Source of the DNA: Castellaniella denitrificans
GTDB lineage: Bacteria > Pseudomonadota > Gammaproteobacteria > Burkholderiales > Burkholderiaceae_B
Assembly: GCF_042653765.1 (NCBI RefSeq)
Contig: NZ_JBHSEZ010000003.1
Location: 1 to 64,000 of the forward strand
Direction: 5' to 3'
Length of the DNA: 64,000 nucleotides
This document shows positions 26,305-36,998 of the stretch, piece by piece (positions within the stretch are counted from its first letter, which is position 1; each line of letters opens with the position of its first letter). The notes below the pieces were generated by a model that had not been told where the DNA came from, made no database searches, and worked only from the letters and a program-made list of their open reading frames with translations. The position numbers and the translations under genes are program-made.

Positions 26305-26826
26305 TCAGGCCGATACGGGCTCCTGGGCCCGGGAATCGGCCGCCACCGGCGTGATCGGGATCGTCGCGCGCCCATTGCGCATCTGGCCGGATTCCTGCCA
26401 TTCGCGCAAGCGCTGCTGATCGACCAGGTCCTGCAGCGAGACCGAGTCCAGGTATTCCAGCATTTTACGACTCAAAGTCGCCCACAGGTCGTGGGTCATG
26501 CACTTGCCGCTGTGGCCGTTGCGGCCGATGTCGCAATTTTCCTTGCCCCCGCAGCTGGTGGCGTCCAGCGGCTCGTCGACGGCGAAGATGATGTCGGCGA
26601 CGGAAACGTCGCGCGCATGCCGGGCCAGCGTGTAGCCGCCCCCGGGACCGCGCACGCTGTCGACCAGCTCGTGCCGGCGCAGTTTGCCGAACAGCTGTTC
26701 CAGGTAGGACAGGGAAATGTTCTGGCGGGCGCTGATGGCGGCCAGCGTGACCGGCCCGCTGTGGTGGCGCAGGGCCAGATCGATCATTGCCGTGACGGCG
26801 AAACGTCCCTTGGTCGTCAAACGCAT
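26305..26826 (-). CDS. iscR: Rrf2-family Fe-S cluster regulator IscR
   Basis: 173 residues. Rrf2 winged helix-turn-helix at the N-terminus (MRLTTKGRFAVTAMIDLAL, then ISLSYLEQLFGKLRRHELV and RGPGGGYTLAR). The 2Fe-2S ligand cysteines lie in ATSCGGKENCDIGR and HSGKCMTHDLW; the spacing between the second and third cysteines is about five residues longer than in E. coli IscR. IscR with a cluster represses its own operon at type 1 sites. Two such sites lie upstream (26870 and 26901), so autoregulation is likely. It is the first gene of iscR-iscS-iscU-iscA. Confidence 0.95.
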   Translation of the reverse strand: MRLTTKGRFAVTAMIDLALRHHSGPVTLAAISARQNISLSYLEQLFGKLRRHELVDSVRGPGGGYTLARHARDVSVADIIFAVDEPLDATSCGGKENCDIGRNGHSGKCMTHDLWATLSRKMLEYLDSVSLQDLVDQQRLREWQESGQMRNGRATIPITPVAADSRAQEPVSA

Positions 26827-26869
26827 GGTGAAGTCCTCTGTGGGTGCGGAGAATTCCCGGGCATGGCTA

Positions 26870-26894
26870 ATACCCGACTATTTGAGTCAAGTGT
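26870..26894 (-). promoter_or_regulatory. Type 1 IscR-binding site, proximal
   Basis: The 25-base sequence starting ATACCCGACTATTTGAGTC matches the E. coli type 1 IscR consensus (ATASYYGACTRWWWYAGTCRRSTAT, given here only as a pattern) at 23 of 25 positions, counted by eye. It ends 44 bases upstream of the iscR ATG, where binding would block or overlap the promoter. Confidence 0.75.
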
Positions 26895-26900
26895 ACCCCT

Positions 26901-26925
26901 TTACCCGACTAAAACACTCGGTTTT
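26901..26925 (-). promoter_or_regulatory. Second, weaker IscR-like site
   Basis: The 25 bases starting TTACCCGACTAAAACACTCG match the type 1 IscR pattern at about 21 of 25 positions. It begins 31 bases (three helical turns) upstream of the first site, so two dimers could bind on the same face. The rest of the gap between iscR and the phosphatase gene (26926-27055) holds only a GC hairpin. Confidence 0.55.
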
Positions 26926-27015
26926 AGATCGGGAAAATCGACGGAACTTGATGGTTGTCAATTCCGACCGCATTGCAGGGACATCGCCCCGCCCCACCCC
27001 CCGCCAGAAATGCAA

Positions 27016-27036
27016 GGGGCGCCCCGTGGGCGCCCC
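27016..27036 (-). terminator. Possible terminator after the phosphatase gene
   Basis: A 9-bp perfect GC stem (GGGGCGCCC / GGGCGCCCC) with a three-base loop lies 20 bases past the phosphatase stop. On the minus strand it is followed by TTGCATTTC rather than a clean T run, so it may be a weak or Rho-assisted terminator. Confidence 0.4.
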
Positions 27037-27055
27037 GGCATGAAGAAGGAAGGAA

Positions 27056-27544
27056 TCAGGCGGCCTGGTATTGCAGCGCGCGCTTGCGCACCAGTTCGAG
27101 GACGCCCTGGCAGGAATCTTCGATGTAGTCCAGGACCTTGTTGAAACCTTCGGGACCGCCGTAGTAGGGATCGGGCACCGTGGCTTCCTCGAACTCGTTC
27201 GAGAAGCGCATCAGCAGCATGAGCTTGTGCTGGTAGATCTTGGGGCACTGCTGCTGCAGCGCGGACAGGTTTTCCCAGTCCATGGCCAGGATCAGGTCGG
27301 CGTCGCGGAAGTCGTCGGCGCGGATCTGCCGGGCCACCAGCGCCGACAGGTCGTAGCCGCGCTTGCGCGCGGCGGTCTGGGCGCGCGCGTCCGGGGCCTC
27401 GCCCACGTGGAAGTGATGGGTCGCGGCGGAATCGACGGCAATGGCGTCGGACAGCCCGGCCTCGTCGACGAGATGCTGGAACACACCCTGGGCGGTGGGG
27501 GAACGGCAGATATTGCCCGTACAGACAAAAAGTACCTTATGCAT
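27056..27544 (-). CDS. Low-molecular-weight protein-tyrosine phosphatase
   Basis: 162 residues. The P-loop VCTGNICRSPTAQ (catalytic Cys8, Arg14) lies at the N-terminus, and the general-acid Asp is in VPDPYYGGPEGF near residue 128. Such enzymes dephosphorylate tyrosine kinases of capsule/exopolysaccharide systems (Wzb-like) or arginine-phosphorylated proteins; no kinase or polysaccharide gene is nearby, so the partner is unknown. ATG at 27544 (MHKVLFVCTGN) is the family start; the frame is open further upstream. It lies downstream of uvrB in the same direction. Confidence 0.92.
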   Translation of the reverse strand: MHKVLFVCTGNICRSPTAQGVFQHLVDEAGLSDAIAVDSAATHHFHVGEAPDARAQTAARKRGYDLSALVARQIRADDFRDADLILAMDWENLSALQQQCPKIYQHKLMLLMRFSNEFEEATVPDPYYGGPEGFNKVLDYIEDSCQGVLELVRKRALQYQAA

Positions 27545-27712
27545 GATGGGTGAAAGTGTGCGGGAAAACCCGGAAATTGGCAAGCATTTTCTGTGGAAAA
27601 CCGCAAAAAAACCTGACATCTGAAGCACTTCCGAAGCGGTCGGACAACAGGCCCGGATGCGCCCGCCCGGGGCGGGAACCCGGCCGGCGGCCAGGATTCA
27701 TTCCACCAGGGC

Positions 27713-29779
27713 TCATTCCATCAAGGCGCGGGCCTTCAGGGCGCGCAGGGCGTCGCGCACCGAGGCCGCCTGCTCGAATTCCAGGTTGCGGGCGTGCTCG
27801 TTCATGCGCTGCTCCAGGCGGCGGATCTCCCGCGCCAGGGATTTCTCGTCGTGCAGGGCCGATTCGTCGTACCCGGCCGCGGCGGGCGCCGAGGCCGCCG
27901 GCACGGCCACCCCGTCGATCAGGTCGCGCACCGCCTTGCTGACGCCCCGGGCCGTGATGCCGTGCTCGATGTTGAAGGCCTGCTGCTTCTCCCGGCGCCG
28001 GGCCGTCTCGTCCATCGCCCGGCGCATGGAATCGGTCACCCGGTCGGCATACAGGATGGCGCGCCCGTTCAGGTTGCGCGCCGCCCGGCCGATGGTCTGG
28101 ATCAGGCTGCGCTCCGAACGAAGGAAGCCTTCCTTGTCGGCGTCCAGGATCGCCACCAGCGAGACTTCCGGGATGTCCAGGCCTTCGCGCAGCAGGTTGA
28201 TCCCGACCAGCACGTCGAAGGTGCCCAGGCGCAGGTCGCGGATGATCTCGACCCGTTCCACCGTGTCGATGTCGGAATGCAGGTAGCGGACCTTGAGGCC
28301 GCTTTCCCCCAGGTATTCGGTCAGGTCCTCGGCCATGCGCTTGGTCAGGGTGGTGACCAGCACCCGCTCGTGGCGCGCGATGCGCAGCTTGGCCTCGCCC
28401 AGCAGGTCGTCGACCTGGGTGGCGGCCGGACGCAGTTCGACCTCCGGGTCCACCAGGCCGGTCGGGCGCACGACCTGCTCGACCACCTGGTCCGCATGCT
28501 GGGCCTCGTAGGGGCCCGGCGTGGCGGACACGAACACGCATTGCGGCATGCGCGCCTCGAACTCTTCCAGCCGCAGGGGCCGGTTGTCCAGCGCCGAGGG
28601 CAGCCGGAAGCCGAACTGGACCAGGGTTTCCTTGCGGGAACGGTCGCCCCGGTACATGCCGCCCAGCTGGCCGATCGTGACGTGGCTTTCGTCGATGAAC
28701 ATCAGGGCGTTGGCCGGCAGGTAGTCGATCAGCGTCGGCGGCGGCTCGCCCGGCAGGGCGCCCGACAGGTGCCGGGAATAATTCTCGATGCCCTTGCAGA
28801 AACCCAGTTCCTGCAGCATTTCCAGGTCGAAGCGGGTGCGCTGTTCCAGCCGCTGGGCCTCGACCAGCCGGCCCGCCGCCGTCAGTTCGGCCAGGCGGTC
28901 GCGCAATTCCTCCTTGATCGTCTCGATGGCGCGCAGCACGGTCTCGCGCGGCGTCACGTAGTGCGAACTGGGGAAGATCGTGAAGCGCACCAGGCTCTGG
29001 ACCGGTTTGCCCGTCAGGGGATCGAACAGGTCCAGGGACTCGATCTCGTCGTCGAACAGCGTGATGCGCAGGGCATGTTCGGCGTGCTCGGCCGGGAAGA
29101 CGTCGATGACCTCGCCGCGCGCCCGGAACGTCCCCCGGGAAAACTCCGTGTCGTTGCGCTCGTATTGCATGGACACCAGCCGCGCCAGGATCTCCTGGCG
29201 GCCGACCCGGTCGCCCGTGCGCAGCGTCAGCACCATCGCATGGTAGTCGCCCGGATTGCCGATCCCGTAGATGCAGGACACCGTGCCCACGATGATGGTG
29301 TCGGGGCGCTCCAGCAGGCTCTTGGTGGCCGACAGGCGCATCTGCTCGATGTGCTCGTTGATGGACGAGTCCTTCTCGATGAACAGGTCGCGCGAAGGCA
29401 CGTAGGCCTCGGGCTGGTAGTAGTCGTAGTAGGACACGAAATATTCCACCGCGTTGCGGGGGAAGAATTCGCGCATTTCCGCGTAGAGCTGGGCGGCCAG
29501 GGTCTTGTTGGGCGCCAGCACGATGGCCGGCCGCCCGGTGCGGGCGATCAGGTTGGCCATGGTGTAGGTCTTGCCCGAGCCCGTCACGCCCAGGAGCGTC
29601 TGGCACATGAGCCCGTCGCGCACGCCCTCTTCCAGCGCGTCGATCGCGGCCGGCTGGTCGCCGGCCGGCGGATAGGGCTGGAAGAGCTGGAAGGGACTGT
29701 CCGGATACTGGACGAACCCCGGCCCGGACGCGGGCGCGGCCTGCGCGGATTCGGTCTGCAATTTGACCTGACTGGACAT
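27713..29779 (-). CDS. uvrB: Excinuclease ABC subunit B (UvrB)
   Basis: 688 residues. Helicase motif I LGVTGSGKTYTMANLI, motif II DESHVT, motif VI QTIGRAARNLNGRA, the damage-probing beta-hairpin region SYYDYYQPEAYVPSRD, and a C-terminal UVR domain (QAASVRDALRALKARAL) that contacts UvrC. UvrB verifies DNA damage after UvrA loading and recruits UvrC for incision. ATG at 29779 (MSSQVKLQ) is chosen over an in-frame TTG at 29788. I see no LexA box upstream although uvrB is SOS-regulated in many bacteria. A MITE-like element lies 64 bases before the start codon. Confidence 0.97.
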   Translation of the reverse strand: MSSQVKLQTESAQAAPASGPGFVQYPDSPFQLFQPYPPAGDQPAAIDALEEGVRDGLMCQTLLGVTGSGKTYTMANLIARTGRPAIVLAPNKTLAAQLYAEMREFFPRNAVEYFVSYYDYYQPEAYVPSRDLFIEKDSSINEHIEQMRLSATKSLLERPDTIIVGTVSCIYGIGNPGDYHAMVLTLRTGDRVGRQEILARLVSMQYERNDTEFSRGTFRARGEVIDVFPAEHAEHALRITLFDDEIESLDLFDPLTGKPVQSLVRFTIFPSSHYVTPRETVLRAIETIKEELRDRLAELTAAGRLVEAQRLEQRTRFDLEMLQELGFCKGIENYSRHLSGALPGEPPPTLIDYLPANALMFIDESHVTIGQLGGMYRGDRSRKETLVQFGFRLPSALDNRPLRLEEFEARMPQCVFVSATPGPYEAQHADQVVEQVVRPTGLVDPEVELRPAATQVDDLLGEAKLRIARHERVLVTTLTKRMAEDLTEYLGESGLKVRYLHSDIDTVERVEIIRDLRLGTFDVLVGINLLREGLDIPEVSLVAILDADKEGFLRSERSLIQTIGRAARNLNGRAILYADRVTDSMRRAMDETARRREKQQAFNIEHGITARGVSKAVRDLIDGVAVPAASAPAAAGYDESALHDEKSLAREIRRLEQRMNEHARNLEFEQAASVRDALRALKARALME

Positions 29780-29814
29780 GGGACTCAACTGGACACTGTT
29801 CGGGTAAACCCCTT

Positions 29815-29843
29815 ATTATCACACTGTTGGCCCACGTGACCAA
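29815..29843 (-). promoter_or_regulatory. Predicted uvrB promoter next to the MITE
   Basis: On the minus strand, TTGGTC (29838-29843) and GATAAT (29815-29820) are separated by 17 bases, a reasonable sigma-70 promoter, with the -10 about 35 bases before the uvrB ATG. The -35 directly abuts the outer end of the repeat element at 29844. Confidence 0.5.
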
Positions 29844-30006
29844 GGGAACCTCTGAACCAGTCAAGCGGAAAGCGGGCGCTGTGGTTCGGGATGGAATGCA
29901 AGGCGCGAACCGCAGCGATAGCCGTAGCTATCGCGAGGATGAGCAACGCAGCAGGCCGCCCGAATCCGCAGATGCACGCGGCGCGATGACTGGTTCAGAG
30001 GTTCCC
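29844..30006. mobile_element. 163-bp MITE-like element with perfect 20-bp terminal inverted repeats
   Basis: The ends GGGAACCTCTGAACCAGTCA (29844-29863) and its exact complement (29987-30006) enclose 123 bases without a coding region. The interior has a perfect 8-bp hairpin GCGATAGC-cgta-GCTATCGC (29915-29934). Dinucleotide AA flanks both sides, a possible short target duplication. The structure fits a miniature inverted-repeat transposable element mobilised in trans, or a REP-like intergenic repeat. A diverged arm of the same family is at 2912. No transposase is in the window. Confidence 0.8.
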
Positions 30007-30038
30007 AAGACTCCCCTCTTATCGTCCTCCCGGTAACC

Positions 30039-31244
30039 ATGTCCTCCATCTTCGCATCCGTCGAACTCGCTCCGCGCGACCCCATCCTGGGCCTGAACGA
30101 ACAATTCAAGGCCGACACCCGGACCACCAAGGTCAATCTCGGCGTCGGCGTCTACTACGACGACGCGGGCCACATCCCCCTGCTGAAGGCCGTCCGCCAG
30201 GCCGAAGCCCGCCTGTTCGAGCAGGCCGAGCCGCGCAACTACCTGCCGATCGACGGCATTCCCGGCTACAACACCGGCGCCCGCACCCTGCTGCTGGGCG
30301 CCGGCTCGCCGCTGATCGCCGAGCACCGCTCGCTGACGGTCCAGACCCTGGGCGGAACCGGCGCGCTGAAGGTCGGCGCCGACTTCCTCAAGCAGATCCT
30401 GCCCGACGCCAAGGTCGCCATCAGCAACCCCAGCTGGGCCAACCACGAAGCCCTGTTCTCCGCCGCCGGCTTCCCGGTCGTCAGCTACGACTACTACGAC
30501 GCCGCCACGCATGGCCTGGACTTCGGCGGCATGCTGGCCTCGCTGCGCGCCCTGCCCGCCGGCACCATCGTGGTGCTGCACGCCTGCTGCCACAACCCCA
30601 CCGGCGTCGATCCCACCCTGGATCAATGGCAGGAAATCGCCCGCGCGCTGCAGGCCGGCCAGCTGGTGCCCTTCCTGGACATCGCCTACCAGGGCTTCGG
30701 CGACGGCATCGAGGAAGACGCCGCCGTGGTGCGCCTGTTCGCGGATCTGGGCATGACCATGTTCATCAGTTCCTCGTTCTCCAAGTCCTTCTCGCTGTAC
30801 GGTGAGCGCGTCGGCGCCCTGACCCTGGTGACCGGCGGCGACGAGGAAAGCACCCGCGTGCTCAGCCAGCTGAAGCGCGTCATCCGCACCAATTACTCCA
30901 ACCCGCCCACCCATGGCGGCGCCCTGGTCTCGACCGTGCTGAACACGCCTGAACTGTACAAGCTGTGGGCCGAGGAACTGGCCGGCATGCGCGACCGCAT
31001 CCGCGCCATGCGCCACCAGCTGGTCGAAAAGATCCAGGCCCAGGGCGTGGACCAGGACTTCAGCTTCGTCAAGGCCCAGCGCGGCATGTTCTCGTACTCC
31101 GGCCTGACCAAGCCCCAGGTGGAACGCCTGCGCGAGGACTTCGGTATCTATGCCGTCGGCAGCGGCCGGATCTGCGTGGCCGCCCTGAACAGCGGCAACA
31201 TCGACTACGTCGCCCGCGCGGTGGCCGACGTGATCAAGAACTGA
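30039..31244 (+). CDS. Aromatic/aspartate aminotransferase (class I, TyrB/AspC type)
   Basis: 401 residues, PLP-dependent. It begins SSIFASVELAPRDPILGLNE, shows LNLGVGVYYDD-like KVNLGVGVYYDD, GTGALKVGADF, HACCHNPTGVDPT, PFLDIAYQGFGDG and the PLP-lysine segment ISSSFSKSFSLYGERVG near residue 250, all hallmarks of the aspartate/aromatic subgroup. It transfers amino groups between 2-oxoglutarate and aspartate, tyrosine or phenylalanine. Distinguishing AspC from TyrB is not possible by eye. It stands alone, with the MITE-like element 32 bases upstream and a strong terminator downstream. Confidence 0.93.
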   Translation: MSSIFASVELAPRDPILGLNEQFKADTRTTKVNLGVGVYYDDAGHIPLLKAVRQAEARLFEQAEPRNYLPIDGIPGYNTGARTLLLGAGSPLIAEHRSLTVQTLGGTGALKVGADFLKQILPDAKVAISNPSWANHEALFSAAGFPVVSYDYYDAATHGLDFGGMLASLRALPAGTIVVLHACCHNPTGVDPTLDQWQEIARALQAGQLVPFLDIAYQGFGDGIEEDAAVVRLFADLGMTMFISSSFSKSFSLYGERVGALTLVTGGDEESTRVLSQLKRVIRTNYSNPPTHGGALVSTVLNTPELYKLWAEELAGMRDRIRAMRHQLVEKIQAQGVDQDFSFVKAQRGMFSYSGLTKPQVERLREDFGIYAVGSGRICVAALNSGNIDYVARAVADVIKN

Positions 31245-31289
31245 TCCCGTCCGCGCCGCCTTCCACCGGAAGGCGTTCCGGACCGGCAT

Positions 31290-31322
31290 GCGGCGGGGCC
31301 TTCGGGCCCCGTCGCCGTTTTT
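31290..31322 (+). terminator. Rho-independent terminator after the aminotransferase
   Basis: An 11-bp stem with one G-U pair (31290-31300 with 31305-31315) is closed by a stable TTCG tetraloop and followed by CGTTTTT. It ends the aminotransferase transcript before lexA. Confidence 0.9.
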
Positions 31323-31412
31323 CGGCGCCGCCGTTTCGGCGCCGCCGCGGTTTTCCGCCGGCGCACGGCCTTTTCCGCTTGCGCCGTCCGCGCCCTTCCG
31401 TCACAATACGGG

Positions 31413-31428
31413 CTGTGTTTCCATCCAG
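31413..31428 (+). promoter_or_regulatory. LexA box in front of lexA
   Basis: CTGTGTTTCCATCCAG fits the CTGT-N8-ACAG SOS box with one mismatch (C for A). It ends 9 bases before the lexA ATG, where it would occlude the promoter or start region, in line with the usual autorepression of lexA. Confidence 0.65.
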
Positions 31429-31437
31429 TAACGCGAC

Positions 31438-32175
31438 ATGGCCCTGAAACTCACCGCCCGGCAATCCCAGATCCTGGACATCATCCGGCAGGCTGTCCAG
31501 CAGGCGGGCCGCCCCCCCACCCGGGCCGAAATCGCCCGTCAATTGGGGTTCCGCTCGGCCAACGCCGCCGAAGACCACCTCCGCGCGCTGGAGCGCAAAG
31601 GCTACATCCGCCTGTCGGCCGCCACCTCGCGCGGCATCCAGCTCACCGAGCAGGCCCGGGCGGTCGCCGCCGACACCGATCCGTCGGGCGCTCGCGCCGC
31701 CGGCCAGCCTCCCGCGTCAGGCGGCGCCCCGGCGCACGCGCCCGGCCCCCTGCCCGGCGCCCCGGCCTGGATCGCGCCGTCCGACAGCCGCCTGGTGCCG
31801 CTGGTCGGCCGCGTAGCCGCCGGCAGCCCCGTCCTGGCGGCCGAGCACGTCGAACGCGAAATCCCCCTGGCCCCCCACCTGTTCGAAGCGGCGCCCGACT
31901 ATCTGCTGCGCGTGCGCGGCAGCAGCATGCGCGACGCGGGCATCCTCGACGGCGACCTGCTGGCCGTGCGCAGCACGCCCCAGGCGCGCCACGGCCAGAT
32001 CGTGGTCGCCCGCCTGGGCGACGACGTCACCGTCAAGCGCCTGGACCACCAGGGCCGCCGCATCCGCCTGCTGCCCGAAAACCCCGACTTCCAGCCCATC
32101 GACGTGGGACCGGGCGACGACTTCGCCATCGAAGGCATCGCCGTCGGCCTGATCCGCACCACCGCGCTGCACTGA
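31438..32175 (+). CDS. lexA: LexA repressor
   Basis: 245 residues: an N-terminal winged helix (MALKLTARQSQILDIIRQAV, then PTRAEIARQLGFRSANAAED), the Ala-Gly self-cleavage site at about residues 128-129 (VGRVAAGSP), and the Ser/Lys dyad, Ser163 in RGSSMRDAG and Lys200 in DVTVKRL. It represses SOS genes and cleaves itself when RecA is activated. The linker between the domains (about residues 76-116) is longer than in E. coli LexA (202 residues) and rich in Ala/Pro/Gly. A LexA box lies upstream, and a shared terminator separates it from lon. Confidence 0.96.
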   Translation: MALKLTARQSQILDIIRQAVQQAGRPPTRAEIARQLGFRSANAAEDHLRALERKGYIRLSAATSRGIQLTEQARAVAADTDPSGARAAGQPPASGGAPAHAPGPLPGAPAWIAPSDSRLVPLVGRVAAGSPVLAAEHVEREIPLAPHLFEAAPDYLLRVRGSSMRDAGILDGDLLAVRSTPQARHGQIVVARLGDDVTVKRLDHQGRRIRLLPENPDFQPIDVGPGDDFAIEGIAVGLIRTTALH

Positions 32176-32213
32176 AACGCCGGCGCCCCTCCCTGCGTTC
32201 ATCCGAGCCAGAA

Positions 32214-32251
32214 GCGACAAGGGCTCCCTTTCGGGGAGCCCTTGGTCGTTT
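32214..32251. terminator. Bidirectional terminator between lexA and lon
   Basis: An 11-bp perfect stem (32218-32228, CAAGGGCTCCC, with 32234-32244), extended by a further CGAC/GTCG pairing around one bulged G, sits between the convergent lexA and lon genes. It is followed by GTTT on the plus strand; the minus-strand tail is TTCTGG, so it works best for lexA. Confidence 0.75.
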
Positions 32252-32350
32252 CGCCGGCCACTGGACCGCGCCGCGCACGGATAAGAAGTCGTTCCGACCC
32301 GCCGGGCACGGGCCGGTCCGCGCGGGGACCGGCCCGAGGCCAGGTCCGTC

Positions 32351-34807
<2,457 letters not shown>

Positions 34808-34838
34808 GGTTGATTCCTCAAGCGATTGAATCTGAAAG

Positions 34839-34864
34839 AAAAAGGAAGCGCGGGCTTCCTTTTT
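34839..34864 (-). other. Terminator-like hairpin in the lon leader
   Basis: On the minus strand AAAAAGGAAGC and GCTTCCTTTTT form a perfect 11-bp stem around a four-base loop, ending in a T-rich run. It lies 31 bases before the lon ATG and downstream of the predicted lon heat-shock promoter. It can act as the clpX terminator, but would then also lie inside the lon 5' leader, where it could attenuate transcription. Confidence 0.7.
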
Positions 34865-34884
34865 CGCATAGTGCCTGCTGATGA

Positions 34885-34912
34885 ATATGGCGCCGCGCGG
34901 GTACTTTTCAAG
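34885..34912 (-). promoter_or_regulatory. Heat-shock (sigma-32) promoter of lon
   Basis: On the minus strand a perfect CTTGAAA (34906-34912) is followed after 13 bases by CGCCATAT (34885-34892), matching the sigma-32 -10 pattern CCCCATNT at all but one fixed position. Transcription should begin near 34877, about 70 bases upstream of the lon ATG. Lon is a classical heat-shock protein, so position and function agree. Confidence 0.8.
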
Positions 34913-35034
34913 AGCCGGGGGCACATCGCCAGTATACGGGAACCGGTCCCCGGACGGGTCCGGAGCATTCCGCGAGCCGCCGCGCCCGGCCCAGCGCCCT
35001 CCCGAGGGAGCGGGACCCGCGCCCCGGTGCGCGG

Positions 35035-36327
<1,293 letters not shown>

Positions 36328-36337
36328 GGCTATCCAA

Positions 36338-36997
36338 TCACTTGGCTTCGTCGGTGCGCGAAACCAGTACCTTGTCGATCAGTCCGTATTCCCGCGCGTC
36401 GTCGGCGGACATGAAGTTGTCTCGTTCGGTGTCCACGGCGATGCGCTCGATGTCCTGGCCGGTGCGCTCGGCCAGGATGCCGTTCAGGCGCTCGCGCAGG
36501 CTGAGGATTTCCTTGGCCTGGATCTGGATGTCCGAAGCCTGGCCCTGGGCGCCGCCCGAGGGCTGGTGGATCATGATGCGCGAGTTGGGCAGCGCGTAGC
36601 GCTTGCCCTTGGCGCCGGCGGCCAGCAGGAACGCGCCCATGCTGGCGGCCAGGCCGGTGCACAGGGTGGAGACCTCGGGCTTGACGAACTGCATGGTGTC
36701 GAAGATCGCCATGCCGGCGTAGACCGAGCCGCCCGGGGAATTGATGTAGAGCGAGATGTCCTTGTCAGGGTTCTCCGATTCCAGGAACAGCAGCTGCGCC
36801 ACGACCAGGTTGGCCGACTGGTCGTTGACCTGGCCGACGAAGAAGATCACCCGTTCGCGCAGCAGGCGCGAATAGATGTCGTAGGATCGTTCGCCGCGGC
36901 CGGACTGCTCGATCACGATGGGCACGTAGCCCAGGCCGGTGGGGACGACCGAGTCCCCGCCGTACATCGACGCGTAGAAATCGGTGAACCGGTTCAT
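36338..36997 (-). CDS. clpP: ATP-dependent Clp protease proteolytic subunit ClpP
   Basis: 219 residues. Serine protease motifs: catalytic Ser119 in CTGLAASMGAFLL, His144 in SRIMIHQPSGG, and Asp in the TERDNFMSADDARE region. Typical YINSPGGSVYAGMAIFDTM is present. It forms the double-heptamer chamber that works with ClpX. The N-terminal stretch MNRFTDFYASMYGG is probably a propeptide. ATG at 36997 lies one base after the tig stop; a GTG at 37009 inside the end of tig is an alternative start. It belongs to the tig-clpP-clpX transcription unit. Confidence 0.97.
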   Translation of the reverse strand: MNRFTDFYASMYGGDSVVPTGLGYVPIVIEQSGRGERSYDIYSRLLRERVIFFVGQVNDQSANLVVAQLLFLESENPDKDISLYINSPGGSVYAGMAIFDTMQFVKPEVSTLCTGLAASMGAFLLAAGAKGKRYALPNSRIMIHQPSGGAQGQASDIQIQAKEILSLRERLNGILAERTGQDIERIAVDTERDNFMSADDAREYGLIDKVLVSRTDEAK

Positions 36998-36998
36998 G

